Source of the DNA: Actinomycetota bacterium
GTDB taxonomy: Bacteria > Actinomycetota > Actinomycetes > S36-B12 > GCA-2699445
Reading direction: 5' to 3'
DNA length: 64,000 nucleotides
NCBI GenBank assembly: GCA_020438795.1
Contig: JAGQTY010000001.1
Coordinates: 62,001-126,000, forward strand
In this document: positions 17,246 through 26,743 of the stretch, piece by piece
How positions within the stretch are numbered: position 1 is the stretch's first letter
Layout: every line of letters begins with the position of its first letter
Made by a program: the position numbers and the translations under genes
Notes under the pieces: generated by a model
The model's database searches: none
What the model was told of the DNA's origin: nothing
The model's input: only the letters and a program-made list of their open reading frames with translations

Positions 17246-19942
17246 TCAATGCAGCAGGCTGCGCAGGACATACTGCAGGATCCCGCCGTTACGGTAGTAG
17301 TCCGCTTCACCAGGGGTGTCGATCCTCACGACCGCACGGAATTCCACGACCCCTCCGTCCGCGCTACTGGCCCGTACAGTGAGGGTCTCCGGTACCGGAC
17401 CGTCGGTTATCCCGGCGATTCCGGCAATGTCGAAGTACTCCTCACCTGTCAGCCCCAGCGACGCGGCGGAGTCACCGTCGAGGTACTGCAGGGGCAGCAC
17501 TCCCATCCCGATCAGATTGCTCCGGTGGATGCGCTCATAGCTCTCGGCGATCACCGCCCGCACTCCCAGCAACGCGGTCCCTTTGGCGGCCCAGTCCCGC
17601 GAGGATCCGGAGCCGTACTCCTTGCCGGCGAGCACCACCAGGGGCGTGTGATGCTTGGCGTACGCCTGTGCTGCGTCATAGATGTCAGCCTGAGGGGCGC
17701 CTTCTACGGTGAAGTCACGCGTGTAGCCACCCTCGACACCGTCGAGCAACTGGTTACGCAACCTGATGTTGGCGAAGGTGCCGCGAATCATCACTTCGTG
17801 GTTCCCGCGACGGGAACCGTATGAGTTGAAGTCGAGATGATTGACGCCATGGTCGGCGAGGTACCGGCCCGCGGGCGAGTCCGCCTTGATCGCGCCGGCC
17901 GGCGAGATGTGATCGGTGGTGACGCTGTCCCCCAGCTTCACCAGGACTCGTGCACCCTCGATGTCCCTCAGGGGAGCCGGGTTCCGCTCCATCCCGTCGA
18001 AGTACGGCGGCTGGCGCACGTACGTGCTGGCCGGATCCCATGTGAAGACGTCGCCCTCGGGCGTGGGCAGCGAACGCCACCGGTCGTCACCGGCGAACAC
18101 ATCCGCATAGCGCTCGGAGAACATCTGCGGGTCGATCGCAGCCCGCATGGCCTCGGCCACCTCCTGGGGGCTCGGCCAGATGTCCGTGAGGTAGACCGGC
18201 TCACCGGAGGAATCGATGCCCAGCGGTTCGGTCGTGATGTCCTTGGCCATCGTGCCCGCGATCGCGTAGGCAACCACCAACGGCGGTGAGGCCAGGTAGT
18301 TCATCTTGACGTCGGGGTTGATCCGTCCTTCGAAGTTCCGGTTGCCGGAGAGCACACTCACAACGGCGAGGTCGCCATCATGAACGGCCGCACTGACCTC
18401 CGGCGGCAGCGGCCCGGAGTTGCCGATGCAGGTGGTGCACCCGTAGCCGACGAGATCGAACCCGAGCTTGTCGAGGTACGGCGTCAGTCCTGCCTTGTCC
18501 AGGTAGTCGGTTACCACCTGGGAACCCGGGGCAAGCGTGGTCTTGACCCAGGGCGCCCGGTCCAGCCCACGATCCACCGCCTTCTTGGCCAGCAGCCCTG
18601 CCGCCAGCATGACCGACGGGTTGGAGGTGTTGGTACAGGATGTGATCGCCGCGATGGCCACATCCCCATGGCTCATCTCGATGTCCTGGCCGTCCAGACT
18701 GGCCACCGAGGTCGCGGTGACGTCGTCGGTGTAACTGGGCAGAGTTGACTGGAAGGACTGCTTGGCAGCACTCAGCTCGATGCGGTCCTGGGGCCGCTTG
18801 GGGCCTGCGATCGACGGCTTGACCGTACTGAGGTCGAGTTCGAGATATTCGGAATAGGTCGCCTCCACCGACGGGTCGTGCCAGAGTCCCTGTTCCTTGG
18901 CGTAGGCGACGACCAGGTCGATGTGCTCCTCGCTGCGACCCGTCAGCCGCAGGTAGGAGACCGTCTCCTCATCGATCGGGAACACGGCGGCAGTGGACCC
19001 GTATTCCGGACTCATGTTGCCGATCGTGGCGCGGTTGGCCAGTGGTACTGCTGCGACCCCGTCGCCGTAGAACTCCACGAACTTGCCCACCACACCGTGA
19101 GCCCTGAGCATCTCGGTGATCGTGAGGACCAGATCGGTGGCCGTTGTACCCTCTGGCAACTGGCCGGACAGACGGAAACCAACCACCCTGGGGATCAGCA
19201 TCGAGACCGGTTGTCCGAGCATCGCCGCCTCGGCCTCGATCCCCCCGACTCCCCAGCCGAGCACGCCGAGGCCATTCACCATGGTGGTGTGCGAGTCTGT
19301 ACCGACGCAGGTGTCGGGGTACGCCACGCCGTCCACGTCCATCACCACGCGGGCCAGCGCCTCGACATTGACCTGATGCACGATTCCGGTGCTGGGAGGC
19401 ACGACCTTGAAGCGGTCGAATGCTCCCTGACCCCAACGCAGGAATTGGTAGCGCTCATGATTACGGCGGTACTCCAGGTCAACATTTCGCCTGGCCGAGT
19501 CAGCCCCACCGAAGAAGTCCGCGATCACGGAATGGTCGATCACGAGTTCGGCGGGGGCCAGCGGGTTGATCCGCTCCGGATCGCCCCCCAGATGCAGCAT
19601 CGCCTCACGCATCACGGCCAGGTCGACCACACAGGGCACGCCCGTGAAGTCCTGCATGATCACGCGGGCCGGCGTGAACTGAATCTCCTGATTGGGCTCG
19701 GCGCTGGCATCCCAGTCGGCAAGTGCGCGTATGTGATCAGCCGTCACGTTCGCGCCGTCCTCGGTACGGAGCAGGTTCTCCAGCAGGACCTTGTGTGTGA
19801 AGGGAAGATGGGCAGCACCCGGCAGGACCGAGAGCCGATTGATCACGAGCGTACGGTCGCCGACGACCAGCTCACCTCGGCTGCCGAAGCTGTCGACGCC
19901 GACGGACGCCCCGCGGGTGTTGTCACCGGAACTGCTGTTCAC
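17246..19942 (-). CDS. acnA: Aconitate hydratase A
   Basis: An 898-residue aconitase. The [4Fe-4S] Cys ligands are in [14 protein letters not shown] and [33 protein letters not shown] and the C-terminal swivel motif [14 protein letters not shown] are also present. It interconverts citrate and isocitrate in the TCA cycle. GTG 19942 is chosen because GGAGG lies just upstream; the open frame extends 12 codons further. First gene of a short unit with the conserved hypothetical gene. Actinobacterial AcnA can bind RNA when iron is lost, which is family knowledge only. Confidence 0.96.
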   Translation of the reverse strand: MNSSSGDNTRGASVGVDSFGSRGELVVGDRTLVINRLSVLPGAAHLPFTHKVLLENLLRTEDGANVTADHIRALADWDASAEPNQEIQFTPARVIMQDFTGVPCVVDLAVMREAMLHLGGDPERINPLAPAELVIDHSVIADFFGGADSARRNVDLEYRRNHERYQFLRWGQGAFDRFKVVPPSTGIVHQVNVEALARVVMDVDGVAYPDTCVGTDSHTTMVNGLGVLGWGVGGIEAEAAMLGQPVSMLIPRVVGFRLSGQLPEGTTATDLVLTITEMLRAHGVVGKFVEFYGDGVAAVPLANRATIGNMSPEYGSTAAVFPIDEETVSYLRLTGRSEEHIDLVVAYAKEQGLWHDPSVEATYSEYLELDLSTVKPSIAGPKRPQDRIELSAAKQSFQSTLPSYTDDVTATSVASLDGQDIEMSHGDVAIAAITSCTNTSNPSVMLAAGLLAKKAVDRGLDRAPWVKTTLAPGSQVVTDYLDKAGLTPYLDKLGFDLVGYGCTTCIGNSGPLPPEVSAAVHDGDLAVVSVLSGNRNFEGRINPDVKMNYLASPPLVVAYAIAGTMAKDITTEPLGIDSSGEPVYLTDIWPSPQEVAEAMRAAIDPQMFSERYADVFAGDDRWRSLPTPEGDVFTWDPASTYVRQPPYFDGMERNPAPLRDIEGARVLVKLGDSVTTDHISPAGAIKADSPAGRYLADHGVNHLDFNSYGSRRGNHEVMIRGTFANIRLRNQLLDGVEGGYTRDFTVEGAPQADIYDAAQAYAKHHTPLVVLAGKEYGSGSSRDWAAKGTALLGVRAVIAESYERIHRSNLIGMGVLPLQYLDGDSAASLGLTGEEYFDIAGIAGITDGPVPETLTVRASSADGGVVEFRAVVRIDTPGEADYYRNGGILQYVLRSLLH

Positions 19943-20079
19943 CGAACCTCCAGGCTCTTGCTGCGGACACGGGCACACCGAAGTGCCGGTTCCATTGTGT
20001 CACCTGACACCACAGGGCGACCGGGGGCCGGTCTCAGCAGTGCACCCAGGGCGGCTGAAGTCGCTGCAGGGCCGTGACG

Positions 20080-21237
20080 TCAGCGATCGAGGACGGCCAC
20101 ACACTCGACATGGTGGGTCATGGGGAACATGTCATAGCCCTCGATGCTGCCCACCATCCATCCTGAGTCGCCGGCAATCCGCAGGTCCCGGGCGAGCGCG
20201 GCAGGATCACACGCGATGTAGACGATCCTGGAGGCGTTCGTGGCGCTGATCCCGTCCAGCACCTCCCGGCCGGCGCCGCTGCGTGGCGGGTCCAGCACCA
20301 CAGTGTCCACGTCACTACGTCCCCCCAGCCACCTGGCCACGTCCGAGCGCACCACCTCGACATCCGACCCTCTCAGGTTCTTGCGCGCCTGGTCACTGGC
20401 CCGGCGATCACCTTCCACACAGACCAGATGCTGCTGGCCTCGGTGGGCAAGCACCTTGGAGAACAGGCCTACCCCGGCGTAGAGGTCCCAGACCCGGGCA
20501 CCCGGCGCAACATTCGCCAGTACTGCGGAGGCAAGGGCGGGCGCCGCGCCGGGATGCACCTGCCAGAAGCCGGTCACGCCGACCCAGAGGTCGACGCCCA
20601 GCACGGACTCGCGCAGTACCTGCCGCCGATCACCTCCGGGAACCGGGCACACAGCCACCGCTTCACTGCCGGCCGCCACGATCACCTCCTCGGCATCCGG
20701 CCACGCTCCGGCCGTCACGCGCGTGCCGGCGAACTCGGCCTCCCGGACCGCCGGTGTGGCAATCGGGCAGTCCTTCACCACAACCACGTGCGAGCTGCCC
20801 GCCCGACGGAACCCCACGTGGCCGTCGGGAGCGATCGAGTAGCGAACCCTGGTCCGCCAGTCGAGCCCGTCGCGATCGCCGGGCACCGCTGCCACCGTGA
20901 CCGAACGGTCGAGGCCACCGAGCCGGGCAAGCTGCTCGGTGATCACCTGCGACTTCAGACCCCGTTGCCGGGTCAGACTCGCATGCTGGAGGTCGCACCC
21001 GCCGCACAGGTCGGGGCGGGCCAGCGGACAGGGGGGAGTGACACGGTCCGGTGAGGGAACTGCTACCACCTCGGTGACCGCGAACCAGAACCGCTTGCGT
21101 CGCGTGTGCACCCGTGCCAGCACTGTCTCGCCCGGCAGCGCTGCGGCGACGAACACCACCACGCCCTCGTATCGCGCCACACCGTATCCACCATGAGCGA
21201 AACCGGTGATCTCCAGCTCCAGCAGGTCGTCATTCAC
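20080..21237 (-). CDS. TrmA/RlmCD-type class I SAM-dependent RNA methyltransferase with TRAM domain
   Basis: A 385-residue protein. GTG 21237 overlaps the APC permease stop as GTGA; the frame is open upstream but inside that gene. An N-terminal TRAM domain (LEITGFAHGGYGVARYEGVV) is followed by an Fe-S-type Cys segment (TPPCPLARPDLCGGCDLQHA), the SAM site VWDLYAGVGLFSKVLA, VLDPPRSGAG and the catalytic Cys in IVYIACDPAALARDL. It should form m5U in rRNA or tRNA; the target base cannot be told. In Mycobacterium the Rv2689c-type gene holds the same position. Confidence 0.9.
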   Translation of the reverse strand: MNDDLLELEITGFAHGGYGVARYEGVVVFVAAALPGETVLARVHTRRKRFWFAVTEVVAVPSPDRVTPPCPLARPDLCGGCDLQHASLTRQRGLKSQVITEQLARLGGLDRSVTVAAVPGDRDGLDWRTRVRYSIAPDGHVGFRRAGSSHVVVVKDCPIATPAVREAEFAGTRVTAGAWPDAEEVIVAAGSEAVAVCPVPGGDRRQVLRESVLGVDLWVGVTGFWQVHPGAAPALASAVLANVAPGARVWDLYAGVGLFSKVLAHRGQQHLVCVEGDRRASDQARKNLRGSDVEVVRSDVARWLGGRSDVDTVVLDPPRSGAGREVLDGISATNASRIVYIACDPAALARDLRIAGDSGWMVGSIEGYDMFPMTHHVECVAVLDR

Positions 21238-23246
21238 TCGAGGCTGCCACCCTGCTTCTGTTCTGGCGGTGGGTCCTCTCCCCTCCTGAAGGCTCCGGGA
21301 CCCGGCAGTTCCTGCTGGCTCGCGCGGTCGAGCGCGGAATCGAGCTGCCACGGGACGGTGACGACCACGACGTTCTGGGAGAACATGAGCCGGGCACGCA
21401 ACCGGAGCGCTGACTGGTTGTGCAGCAGTTGTTCCCACCAGTGCCCGACAACGTACTGCGGCACGTAGATCGCGACGAGGTCACGGGGGCTCTGCCGGCG
21501 CAACTGACGGACATAGTCGATCACCGGTCGGGTGATCTCCCGGTACGGTGAGTCCAGGATCCGCAGCGGCACCGGGATGTCTCGCCGCTGCCACTCCTCG
21601 GTGAGCCGCGCCGTCTCCTCCGGATCCACATTCACCGTGATGGCCTCCAGAACCGCGGGGCGGCTGCCTCGGGCGTAGGCCACCGCCCTCAGGGTGGGCT
21701 TGTGAATCTTGGACACCAGCACGAGCGCGAAGACACGAGAGGGCAGCGTCGTCCGCTCGTCACCGGCATCAGGCGCAAGTTCGATCTTGACGCGCTCATA
21801 GTGTGCATTGATGGCACGCATGACCAGGTAGAGGATCGGGACCGCGAGGACGACGATCCATGCTCCCCGAGCGAACTTCGAGACCAGGACCACGACGAAG
21901 ACGAACCCGCACAGTATCGCCCCGATCCGGTTGATCAGCTGACTGCGGCGCATCGAACGACGGCGACGCTGATCCGGTTCGGACCGTAGCTGCCGCGCCC
22001 AGTAACGCACCATTCCGATCTGGGTGAGCGTGAAGGAGAAGAACACGCCGATGATGTAGAGCTGGATGAGGGCGGTCACATCGGCGTCGAACACAGCGAT
22101 CAGCAGCCCCGCGGCAACGGCAAGCGTGAGAATGCCGTTCGAGAACGCCAGCCGGTCACCCCGGGTGTGCAGCTGTCGTGGCAAGTAGCCGTCGCGGGCG
22201 AGGATGGAGCCGAGTACAGGGAATGCGTTGAAGGCCGTATTCGCAGCGACGGCCAGAATGGCCGCAGTTGCGACGGAGATGACAAGCACCATGACGGGGG
22301 TGTTGCTGAAGACGGCCTCGGCGATCTGGACAACGACGGTCTTCTGCGGCTGCCCCGGGGGAAGTCCGATCAGGTCGGCATCGTTGTCTGTGACCTTCAC
22401 CTGCGTCTTCAGTGCCAGCCAGGTGATGGCCATGAACATCGACATCGAGATGACGGCCAGCAGGGCCAACGTCGTGGCCGCGTTGCGGCTCTGTGGCTTG
22501 CGGAAGGCGGGGACCCCGTTGGAGATCGCCTCCACCCCGGTCAGGGCCGTAGTGCCGGATGAGTAGGCGCGCGCCAGCAGCAGGACAAGAGCGAATCCGG
22601 CGAACTGAGCGGTCTGCTGAATCTCCCAGTCCGCAGACTCGGCTCGCATCTCCTCACCCAGCGCGAGCTTGATCACCGCGGTGATGAACATCACGCCGAT
22701 ACTGCCCATGAACAGGTACGCCGGTACGGCGAACAGGACACCTGACTCCCGGATACCGCGCAGATTGAACAGCACCAGGACCGCCACCAGCAGCAACGAG
22801 AACAGGATGCTGTGCTCGGCGAAGAACGGCAGCACGGAGCCGAGGTTGGCGACCGCCGCAGCGGCGGAGACAGCTACCGTCAGCACGTAGTCGACGAACA
22901 GCGCGCTGGCCACCATCACACCCGCGCGCTGGCCGATGTTCTCAGAGACGACCGTGTAGTCGCCACCCCCGTTGGGATAGGCCCGGACATTCTGCCGGTA
23001 GGAGGAGACCACGATCACGAAGACGATGACGATCAGCAGCGCGATCCAGGGCCCGTAGGCGAACAACGACGCACCACCGAGTGCGAGCACGACCAGCATC
23101 TCCTGTGTCGCGTAAGCATTGCTCGACAGAGCATCGGAGGCGAATACGGGCAGGGCGATCCGTTTGGGCAGCAGCGTCTCATCGATCCGCTCGCTGCGTA
23201 TCGCTCGCCCGAGGAACAACCTCTTGGCCCGCTCCGACAACGCCAC
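21234..23246 (-). CDS. APC-superfamily permease (amino acid or cation) with C-terminal soluble domain
   Basis: A 670-residue protein from GTG 23246; long frame upstream is spurious. Twelve or so membrane segments: FASDALSSNAYATQEMLVVL marks the first helices, followed by ALTGVEAISNGVPAF, typical of the APC fold. The last 170 residues are soluble. TACGCT (23254-23259) seven bases before GTG suggests a leaderless mRNA. It diverges from two TrkA/RCK genes and overlaps the methyltransferase start by four bases. Substrate unknown; linkage to RCK proteins makes potassium an attractive but unproven guess. Confidence 0.88.
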   Translation of the reverse strand: MALSERAKRLFLGRAIRSERIDETLLPKRIALPVFASDALSSNAYATQEMLVVLALGGASLFAYGPWIALLIVIVFVIVVSSYRQNVRAYPNGGGDYTVVSENIGQRAGVMVASALFVDYVLTVAVSAAAAVANLGSVLPFFAEHSILFSLLLVAVLVLFNLRGIRESGVLFAVPAYLFMGSIGVMFITAVIKLALGEEMRAESADWEIQQTAQFAGFALVLLLARAYSSGTTALTGVEAISNGVPAFRKPQSRNAATTLALLAVISMSMFMAITWLALKTQVKVTDNDADLIGLPPGQPQKTVVVQIAEAVFSNTPVMVLVISVATAAILAVAANTAFNAFPVLGSILARDGYLPRQLHTRGDRLAFSNGILTLAVAAGLLIAVFDADVTALIQLYIIGVFFSFTLTQIGMVRYWARQLRSEPDQRRRRSMRRSQLINRIGAILCGFVFVVVLVSKFARGAWIVVLAVPILYLVMRAINAHYERVKIELAPDAGDERTTLPSRVFALVLVSKIHKPTLRAVAYARGSRPAVLEAITVNVDPEETARLTEEWQRRDIPVPLRILDSPYREITRPVIDYVRQLRRQSPRDLVAIYVPQYVVGHWWEQLLHNQSALRLRARLMFSQNVVVVTVPWQLDSALDRASQQELPGPGAFRRGEDPPPEQKQGGSLE

Positions 23247-23253
23247 GTCCTCA

Positions 23254-23259
23254 AGCGTA
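23254..23259 (-). promoter_or_regulatory. -10 element of a leaderless APC permease transcript
   Basis: TACGCT on the minus strand, seven bases before the GTG at 23246. Confidence 0.45.
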
Positions 23260-23402
23260 GTGGACCGCCGCAGGCTCGCTGGCCCACTTGCACTCGCGCA
23301 CCGTGTGCAGCCGGGCCGGGATCGGGTTGCCGGGGACATCGGCCGCCATCGGCAATCGGATCTGCAAGGATAGGACATGATCACCGAGCAGGAGGCTTCG
23401 CA

Positions 23403-24071
23403 GTGCACATCGTGATCATGGGCTGCGGCAGAGTCGGTTCCGAACTCGCCGTCGAACTCGAGAGGGAGGGGCACTCCCTGGCCGTGGTCGACCGGAGCGC
23501 CGAGTCGTTCCGGCGCCTCGGTCCGACGTTCTCCGGCCAGACCGTCACCGGGATCGGTTTCGATCGTGACACCCTGCGTGCCGCCGGGATCGAACGTGCT
23601 CATGCCTTCGCCGCCGTGTCCAGTGGTGACAACTCGAACATTCTGGCTGCCCGTGTCGCACGCGAGACCTTCAACGTCGACCGGGTCGTGGCCCGGATCT
23701 ACGATCCGAAGCGAGCCGAGATCTATGAACGGCTGGGCATCCCGACTGTCGCGACCGTTGCCTGGTCCACCGGTCAGATGCTGCGGCGACTGCTGCCCCA
23801 GGGCATCTCCGAGGAATGGCGCGACCCCAGTGGGCAGGTGATTCTGTCGCAGGTGCACTTCAGCTCATCCTGGATCGGCAAGGACCTCCCCTATGTGGAA
23901 GCGGCGACAGGGGTCCGGGTGGGTTTCCTGAGCCGGTTCGGGACCGGGATCCTGCCGCGGCCCGGGGTCGTGCTTCAGGAGGGTGACATCCTGCACCTCA
24001 TCATGGATGCTGATGACGAGGTGAGGATCGAGGAACTCCTCGCCGGAGAACCACGCCAGGAGGAGCGATGA
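23403..24071 (+). CDS. TrkA/RCK potassium-channel regulatory protein (CeoB-like)
   Basis: A 222-residue protein; GTG 23403 has AGGAGG seven bases upstream. N-terminal Rossmann NAD-binding motif HIVIMGCGRVGSELAVELE with the Asp of VVDRS after strand 2, then a C-terminal TrkA-C domain (about 140-220, VRVGFLSRFGTGILP). It would sense NAD(H) or ATP and gate a K+ transporter. The stop overlaps the next start as ATGA. The arrangement equals ceoB-ceoC of Mycobacterium. Confidence 0.9.
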   Translation: MHIVIMGCGRVGSELAVELEREGHSLAVVDRSAESFRRLGPTFSGQTVTGIGFDRDTLRAAGIERAHAFAAVSSGDNSNILAARVARETFNVDRVVARIYDPKRAEIYERLGIPTVATVAWSTGQMLRRLLPQGISEEWRDPSGQVILSQVHFSSSWIGKDLPYVEAATGVRVGFLSRFGTGILPRPGVVLQEGDILHLIMDADDEVRIEELLAGEPRQEER

Positions 24072-24754
24072 GGGTCACCATCGCCGGGGCCGGCAAGGTC
24101 GGCAGGAGTATCGCACGCGAGTTGCTGAGCAATGGCCACGAGGTCCTGCTCATCGACAAGGATCCGGAACTGCCGCGGCTCGCGCCCACCGAGGGCGCTG
24201 AGATCCTGACCAGCGACTGCTGCGAGATATCGGCCCTGGACGAGGCGGACCTCCCGAGCTGCCAGGTGGTGGTGGCTGCCACCGGTGACGACAAGGCGAA
24301 CCTGGTCCTGTCTCTGCTGGCCAAGACGGAGTACGGCGTACCCCGCGTCGTGGCCCGGGTGAATCACCCGAAGAACGAGTGGATGTTCAACGAGAGCTGG
24401 GGCGTCGATGTCGCCGTGTCCACACCGAGGATGCTCTCGGCACTGGTGGAGGAGGCGGTGACGGTCGGAGACCTGGTGCGACTCTTCACGTTCAGGCAGG
24501 GCGAGGCCAACCTCGTGGAACTGACGTTGCCGGCGAACTCCGAGATCGCGGGGCAGCGCGTCGGTGACGTGGTCTGGCCGATCGACACCGCGCTCGTGGC
24601 GATCGTGCGAGGCACCCACGTGATCGCCCCCATGCCCGACGACCCGCTCGAATCAGGGGACGAAGTACTGTTCGTGTGCAATCCGAGTCAGGAGGACGCT
24701 CTGCAGGAGTTGCTCTCCCCCGGTCATCTGCCTCGGCCGCCGGCCGAGGAGTGA
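24068..24754 (+). CDS. TrkA/RCK potassium-channel regulatory protein (CeoC-like)
   Basis: A 228-residue paralogue of the preceding gene: MRVTIAGAGKVGRSIARELL is the nucleotide-binding loop, LLIDKD carries the ribose-binding Asp, and a TrkA-C domain (about 135-215) follows. Overlaps its upstream partner by four bases, so the two are made together and may form a hetero-oligomeric ring. No TrkH/KtrB pore gene is present in the window; the divergent APC permease is the nearest membrane partner. Confidence 0.9.
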   Translation: MRVTIAGAGKVGRSIARELLSNGHEVLLIDKDPELPRLAPTEGAEILTSDCCEISALDEADLPSCQVVVAATGDDKANLVLSLLAKTEYGVPRVVARVNHPKNEWMFNESWGVDVAVSTPRMLSALVEEAVTVGDLVRLFTFRQGEANLVELTLPANSEIAGQRVGDVVWPIDTALVAIVRGTHVIAPMPDDPLESGDEVLFVCNPSQEDALQELLSPGHLPRPPAEE

Positions 24755-24788
24755 CAGTCCCCTAGCGTATGTGAGTCGCAGCGCCGGA

Positions 24789-25502
24789 TCAGCCGGGTTC
24801 CCCGTCCTCGCGGGTGCTCACCGGGTTCTCCACCCTCGAGTCCGCCAATTCCTCGTCCTGCTTCTTCAGCAGCGCCACCTCAGCCAACGGCGCTTGCATG
24901 AACCGGTAGCTCAGGTACCCGGCCAGCAGGAACAACGGAAAGCCCATCGCGAGTCTGGTGGCACCCAGCGGTCCGACGAGTCCCAGCAGGTACAGGGGCA
25001 GCTGGACCGCCACCCGGAGCCAGAACAGACCCGCCCAGATCCAGGTGGAGACCATCGCGGCACGGCGCGCCGGACCATGTCCGGTCCAGGAACTCAGGTC
25101 GCCGGTGAACGCGCCCGCCGCGTAGCCGACCACCGGACGGCCGATGAGCGCGGAGATCGCGAAGACCGCGCCGTAGACGACGTTGACCAGAATCCCCCAG
25201 ATGAAGAAGTCGCGCGCCTCACCGGTCCACGCAGCAAGCAGTGCCGAGATGGCGACACCGCCGAAACCGAACAGGATCTGGCGCAGTGGCTCTCTTCGCA
25301 CCAGCCTCAGCGCGACCACGAGAACGCCGGCCCCCAGCGCGCTCCAGATCGACACGGCGAGATTCGAACTCGTGGCGATGTAGACCACCAGGAAGACTGC
25401 GGTCGGAATGCTGGAGTCCAGAACGCCGCGCGTACCACCGATACCCGAGGTCACTGCATCGGCCATCTGCGCCGAGGTGACCTGTCTGCCCTGGTCGCTC
25501 AC
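24789..25502 (-). CDS. DUF3159 integral membrane protein
   Basis: A 237-residue protein from GTG 25502, which overlaps the OB-fold gene stop as GTGA. About six membrane segments between residues 30 and 210, a DFFIWGILVNVVYG segment, and a charged C-terminal tail. DUF3159 is a family of unknown function from actinobacteria, and in Mycobacterium it follows ceoBC in the same convergent orientation. Function cannot be inferred beyond membrane location. Confidence 0.85.
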   Translation of the reverse strand: MSDQGRQVTSAQMADAVTSGIGGTRGVLDSSIPTAVFLVVYIATSSNLAVSIWSALGAGVLVVALRLVRREPLRQILFGFGGVAISALLAAWTGEARDFFIWGILVNVVYGAVFAISALIGRPVVGYAAGAFTGDLSSWTGHGPARRAAMVSTWIWAGLFWLRVAVQLPLYLLGLVGPLGATRLAMGFPLFLLAGYLSYRFMQAPLAEVALLKKQDEELADSRVENPVSTREDGEPG

Positions 25503-25876
25503 TGTGCGGAGTCTCCCACAGGCTTGAGCTCGTAGTAGGGGTTGAAGATCGTTTTCTCGTCGTTGCACAGGTTCAGCCGGCCCTGCACCTTGAGCCAGCG
25601 ACCGGGGGTGATCCCCTCGATCATGCGGCGACCGAGCCAGACCAGCGTGATCCTGCCCGATCCGTCGTAGAGCTCAGCCTCGAGGGCCGGTGTACCGGCT
25701 CTGGGCCTGATCGTGACGGACCGGACCACACCGCAGGCGCAGACGTTCTCACCCTTGTCGCACTCCTGGATCGGGGTTCCCCCCACCGATTCCGAACGTT
25801 CCCGCAGTTCCTCGGCCTCCGACACGGTCTTGGGGGTCAGATCGAACACTCTGCGCAGACGACGGCTCACCTTCAC
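25499..25876 (-). CDS. OB-fold nucleic-acid-binding protein
   Basis: A 125-residue protein. Residues 45-118 carry a tRNA-anticodon/RecG-like OB fold: CGVVRSVTIRPRAGTPALEA, LYDGSGRITLVWLGRR, ITPGRWLKVQGRL. No catalytic motif. Conserved in this neighbourhood in other actinobacteria. GTG start with TAGATT six bases upstream and no Shine-Dalgarno, so probably leaderless. It leads the unit with the DUF3159 gene. Confidence 0.85.
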   Translation of the reverse strand: MKVSRRLRRVFDLTPKTVSEAEELRERSESVGGTPIQECDKGENVCACGVVRSVTIRPRAGTPALEAELYDGSGRITLVWLGRRMIEGITPGRWLKVQGRLNLCNDEKTIFNPYYELKPVGDSAQ

Positions 25877-25882
25877 ATTTCC

Positions 25883-25888
25883 AATCTA
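25883..25888 (-). promoter_or_regulatory. -10 element of a leaderless OB-fold gene transcript
   Basis: TAGATT on the minus strand, six bases (GGAAAT) before the GTG at 25876. Confidence 0.5.
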
Positions 25889-26037
25889 CGCTCACGCAGC
25901 CCTGCTCGCACAACGGCGATCGATTCGGCTGATCAGAGTGCTCGGACGCTGACGGGCCGGAGTTGCCGGCTCGCGTGGGACACTGGTGCGATGACCTGCA
26001 GTGGCCTGAACGCTGACAGCGAAGCTGAGGAGTTCCG

Positions 26038-26736
26038 ATGGTGCCCCTGAGTGAGGTGGAGGTCGTCCTGGCTCACGGCGCCGGGTCGGGTGCGTCGTTC
26101 CTGCAGGCTGCGCTACCCGCGGATGTGCTCGGTGCCGCTGCGACGGCCCTGCTCGACGATCGAAGCGGCGACACCGCCCTGGTGGCCGCAGCGATGCTCC
26201 GTGCCGCGGAGGAGGCAACTGGTCCGGTCATCCTGGGGGGCGTGTCGACCGGAGCTCACGCCGCGGCGATCGCCCTGGCCGGCGCTGGACCGAACGTAGT
26301 GGCGGGACTGCTCCTGCTCCCGGCCTGGACAGGGGCTCCGAGCGCCGTCGCAGGGATGCTGGAGACCGCGGCCGATGCCATCGCCTCACTCGGGATCGCC
26401 GGAGTGCTGGCCGAATTGCCGCCAGACGATTGGGCGAGCGTGGAACACCGGCGCTCCTGGGGGGCTCGCGGAACCGAGGAGCTCGTGGCCGAACTGCGAA
26501 CGGCTGCCGCCTGCCAGGGACCGAGCGTGGCCCAGCTTCGTGCCATCGACGTGCCTGTGGGGATCGTGGCTATGAGCACCGACCCCCTCCACCCTGTCTC
26601 GGTGGCGGCGCGATGGACCCGGGAGATCCCGGGGAGCTCGTGGGTCACCATGAGCAGAACGGCCCCCGACACCGACATCGCGGCGTTCGGTCAAGCCGCT
26701 GCCGCCGCCCTGTCCGAGGCGATCGGTGAGCGCTGA
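26038..26736 (+). CDS. Alpha/beta-hydrolase-fold protein
   Basis: A 232-residue soluble protein. VVLAHGAGSGAS resembles the oxyanion-hole strand of alpha/beta hydrolases, and ILGGVSTGAHAAAIAL gives a G-x-S-x-G nucleophile elbow; an AMSTDPLHPV segment late in the protein could supply Asp and His. Substrate unknown. ATG 26038 has GAGGAG five bases upstream. Mycobacterium has a conserved hypothetical gene at the same point (between the OB-fold and DUF3710 genes). It converges with the DUF3710 gene seven bases away. Confidence 0.75.
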   Translation: MVPLSEVEVVLAHGAGSGASFLQAALPADVLGAAATALLDDRSGDTALVAAAMLRAAEEATGPVILGGVSTGAHAAAIALAGAGPNVVAGLLLLPAWTGAPSAVAGMLETAADAIASLGIAGVLAELPPDDWASVEHRRSWGARGTEELVAELRTAAACQGPSVAQLRAIDVPVGIVAMSTDPLHPVSVAARWTREIPGSSWVTMSRTAPDTDIAAFGQAAAAALSEAIGER

Positions 26737-26743
26737 CACACAG

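Noticed and set aside
16840..17310. Alternative 156-codon minus-strand frame overlapping the gene after acnA
   Set aside because: It overlaps the acnA 3' end, is Arg/Cys-rich, and the frame at 16857-17228 has the conserved WLLD-type protein and a ribosome site.
18878..20077. Long open frame (399 codons) on the plus strand
   Set aside because: It lies opposite acnA, has His/Gly/Arg-rich composition with no domain, and reflects high-GC third-position bias of the real gene.
23247..23402. Possible c-di-AMP (ydaO-type) riboswitch between the APC and TrkA genes
   Set aside because: The spacer is only 156 bases, the permease side appears leaderless, and I could not find the conserved riboswitch core.
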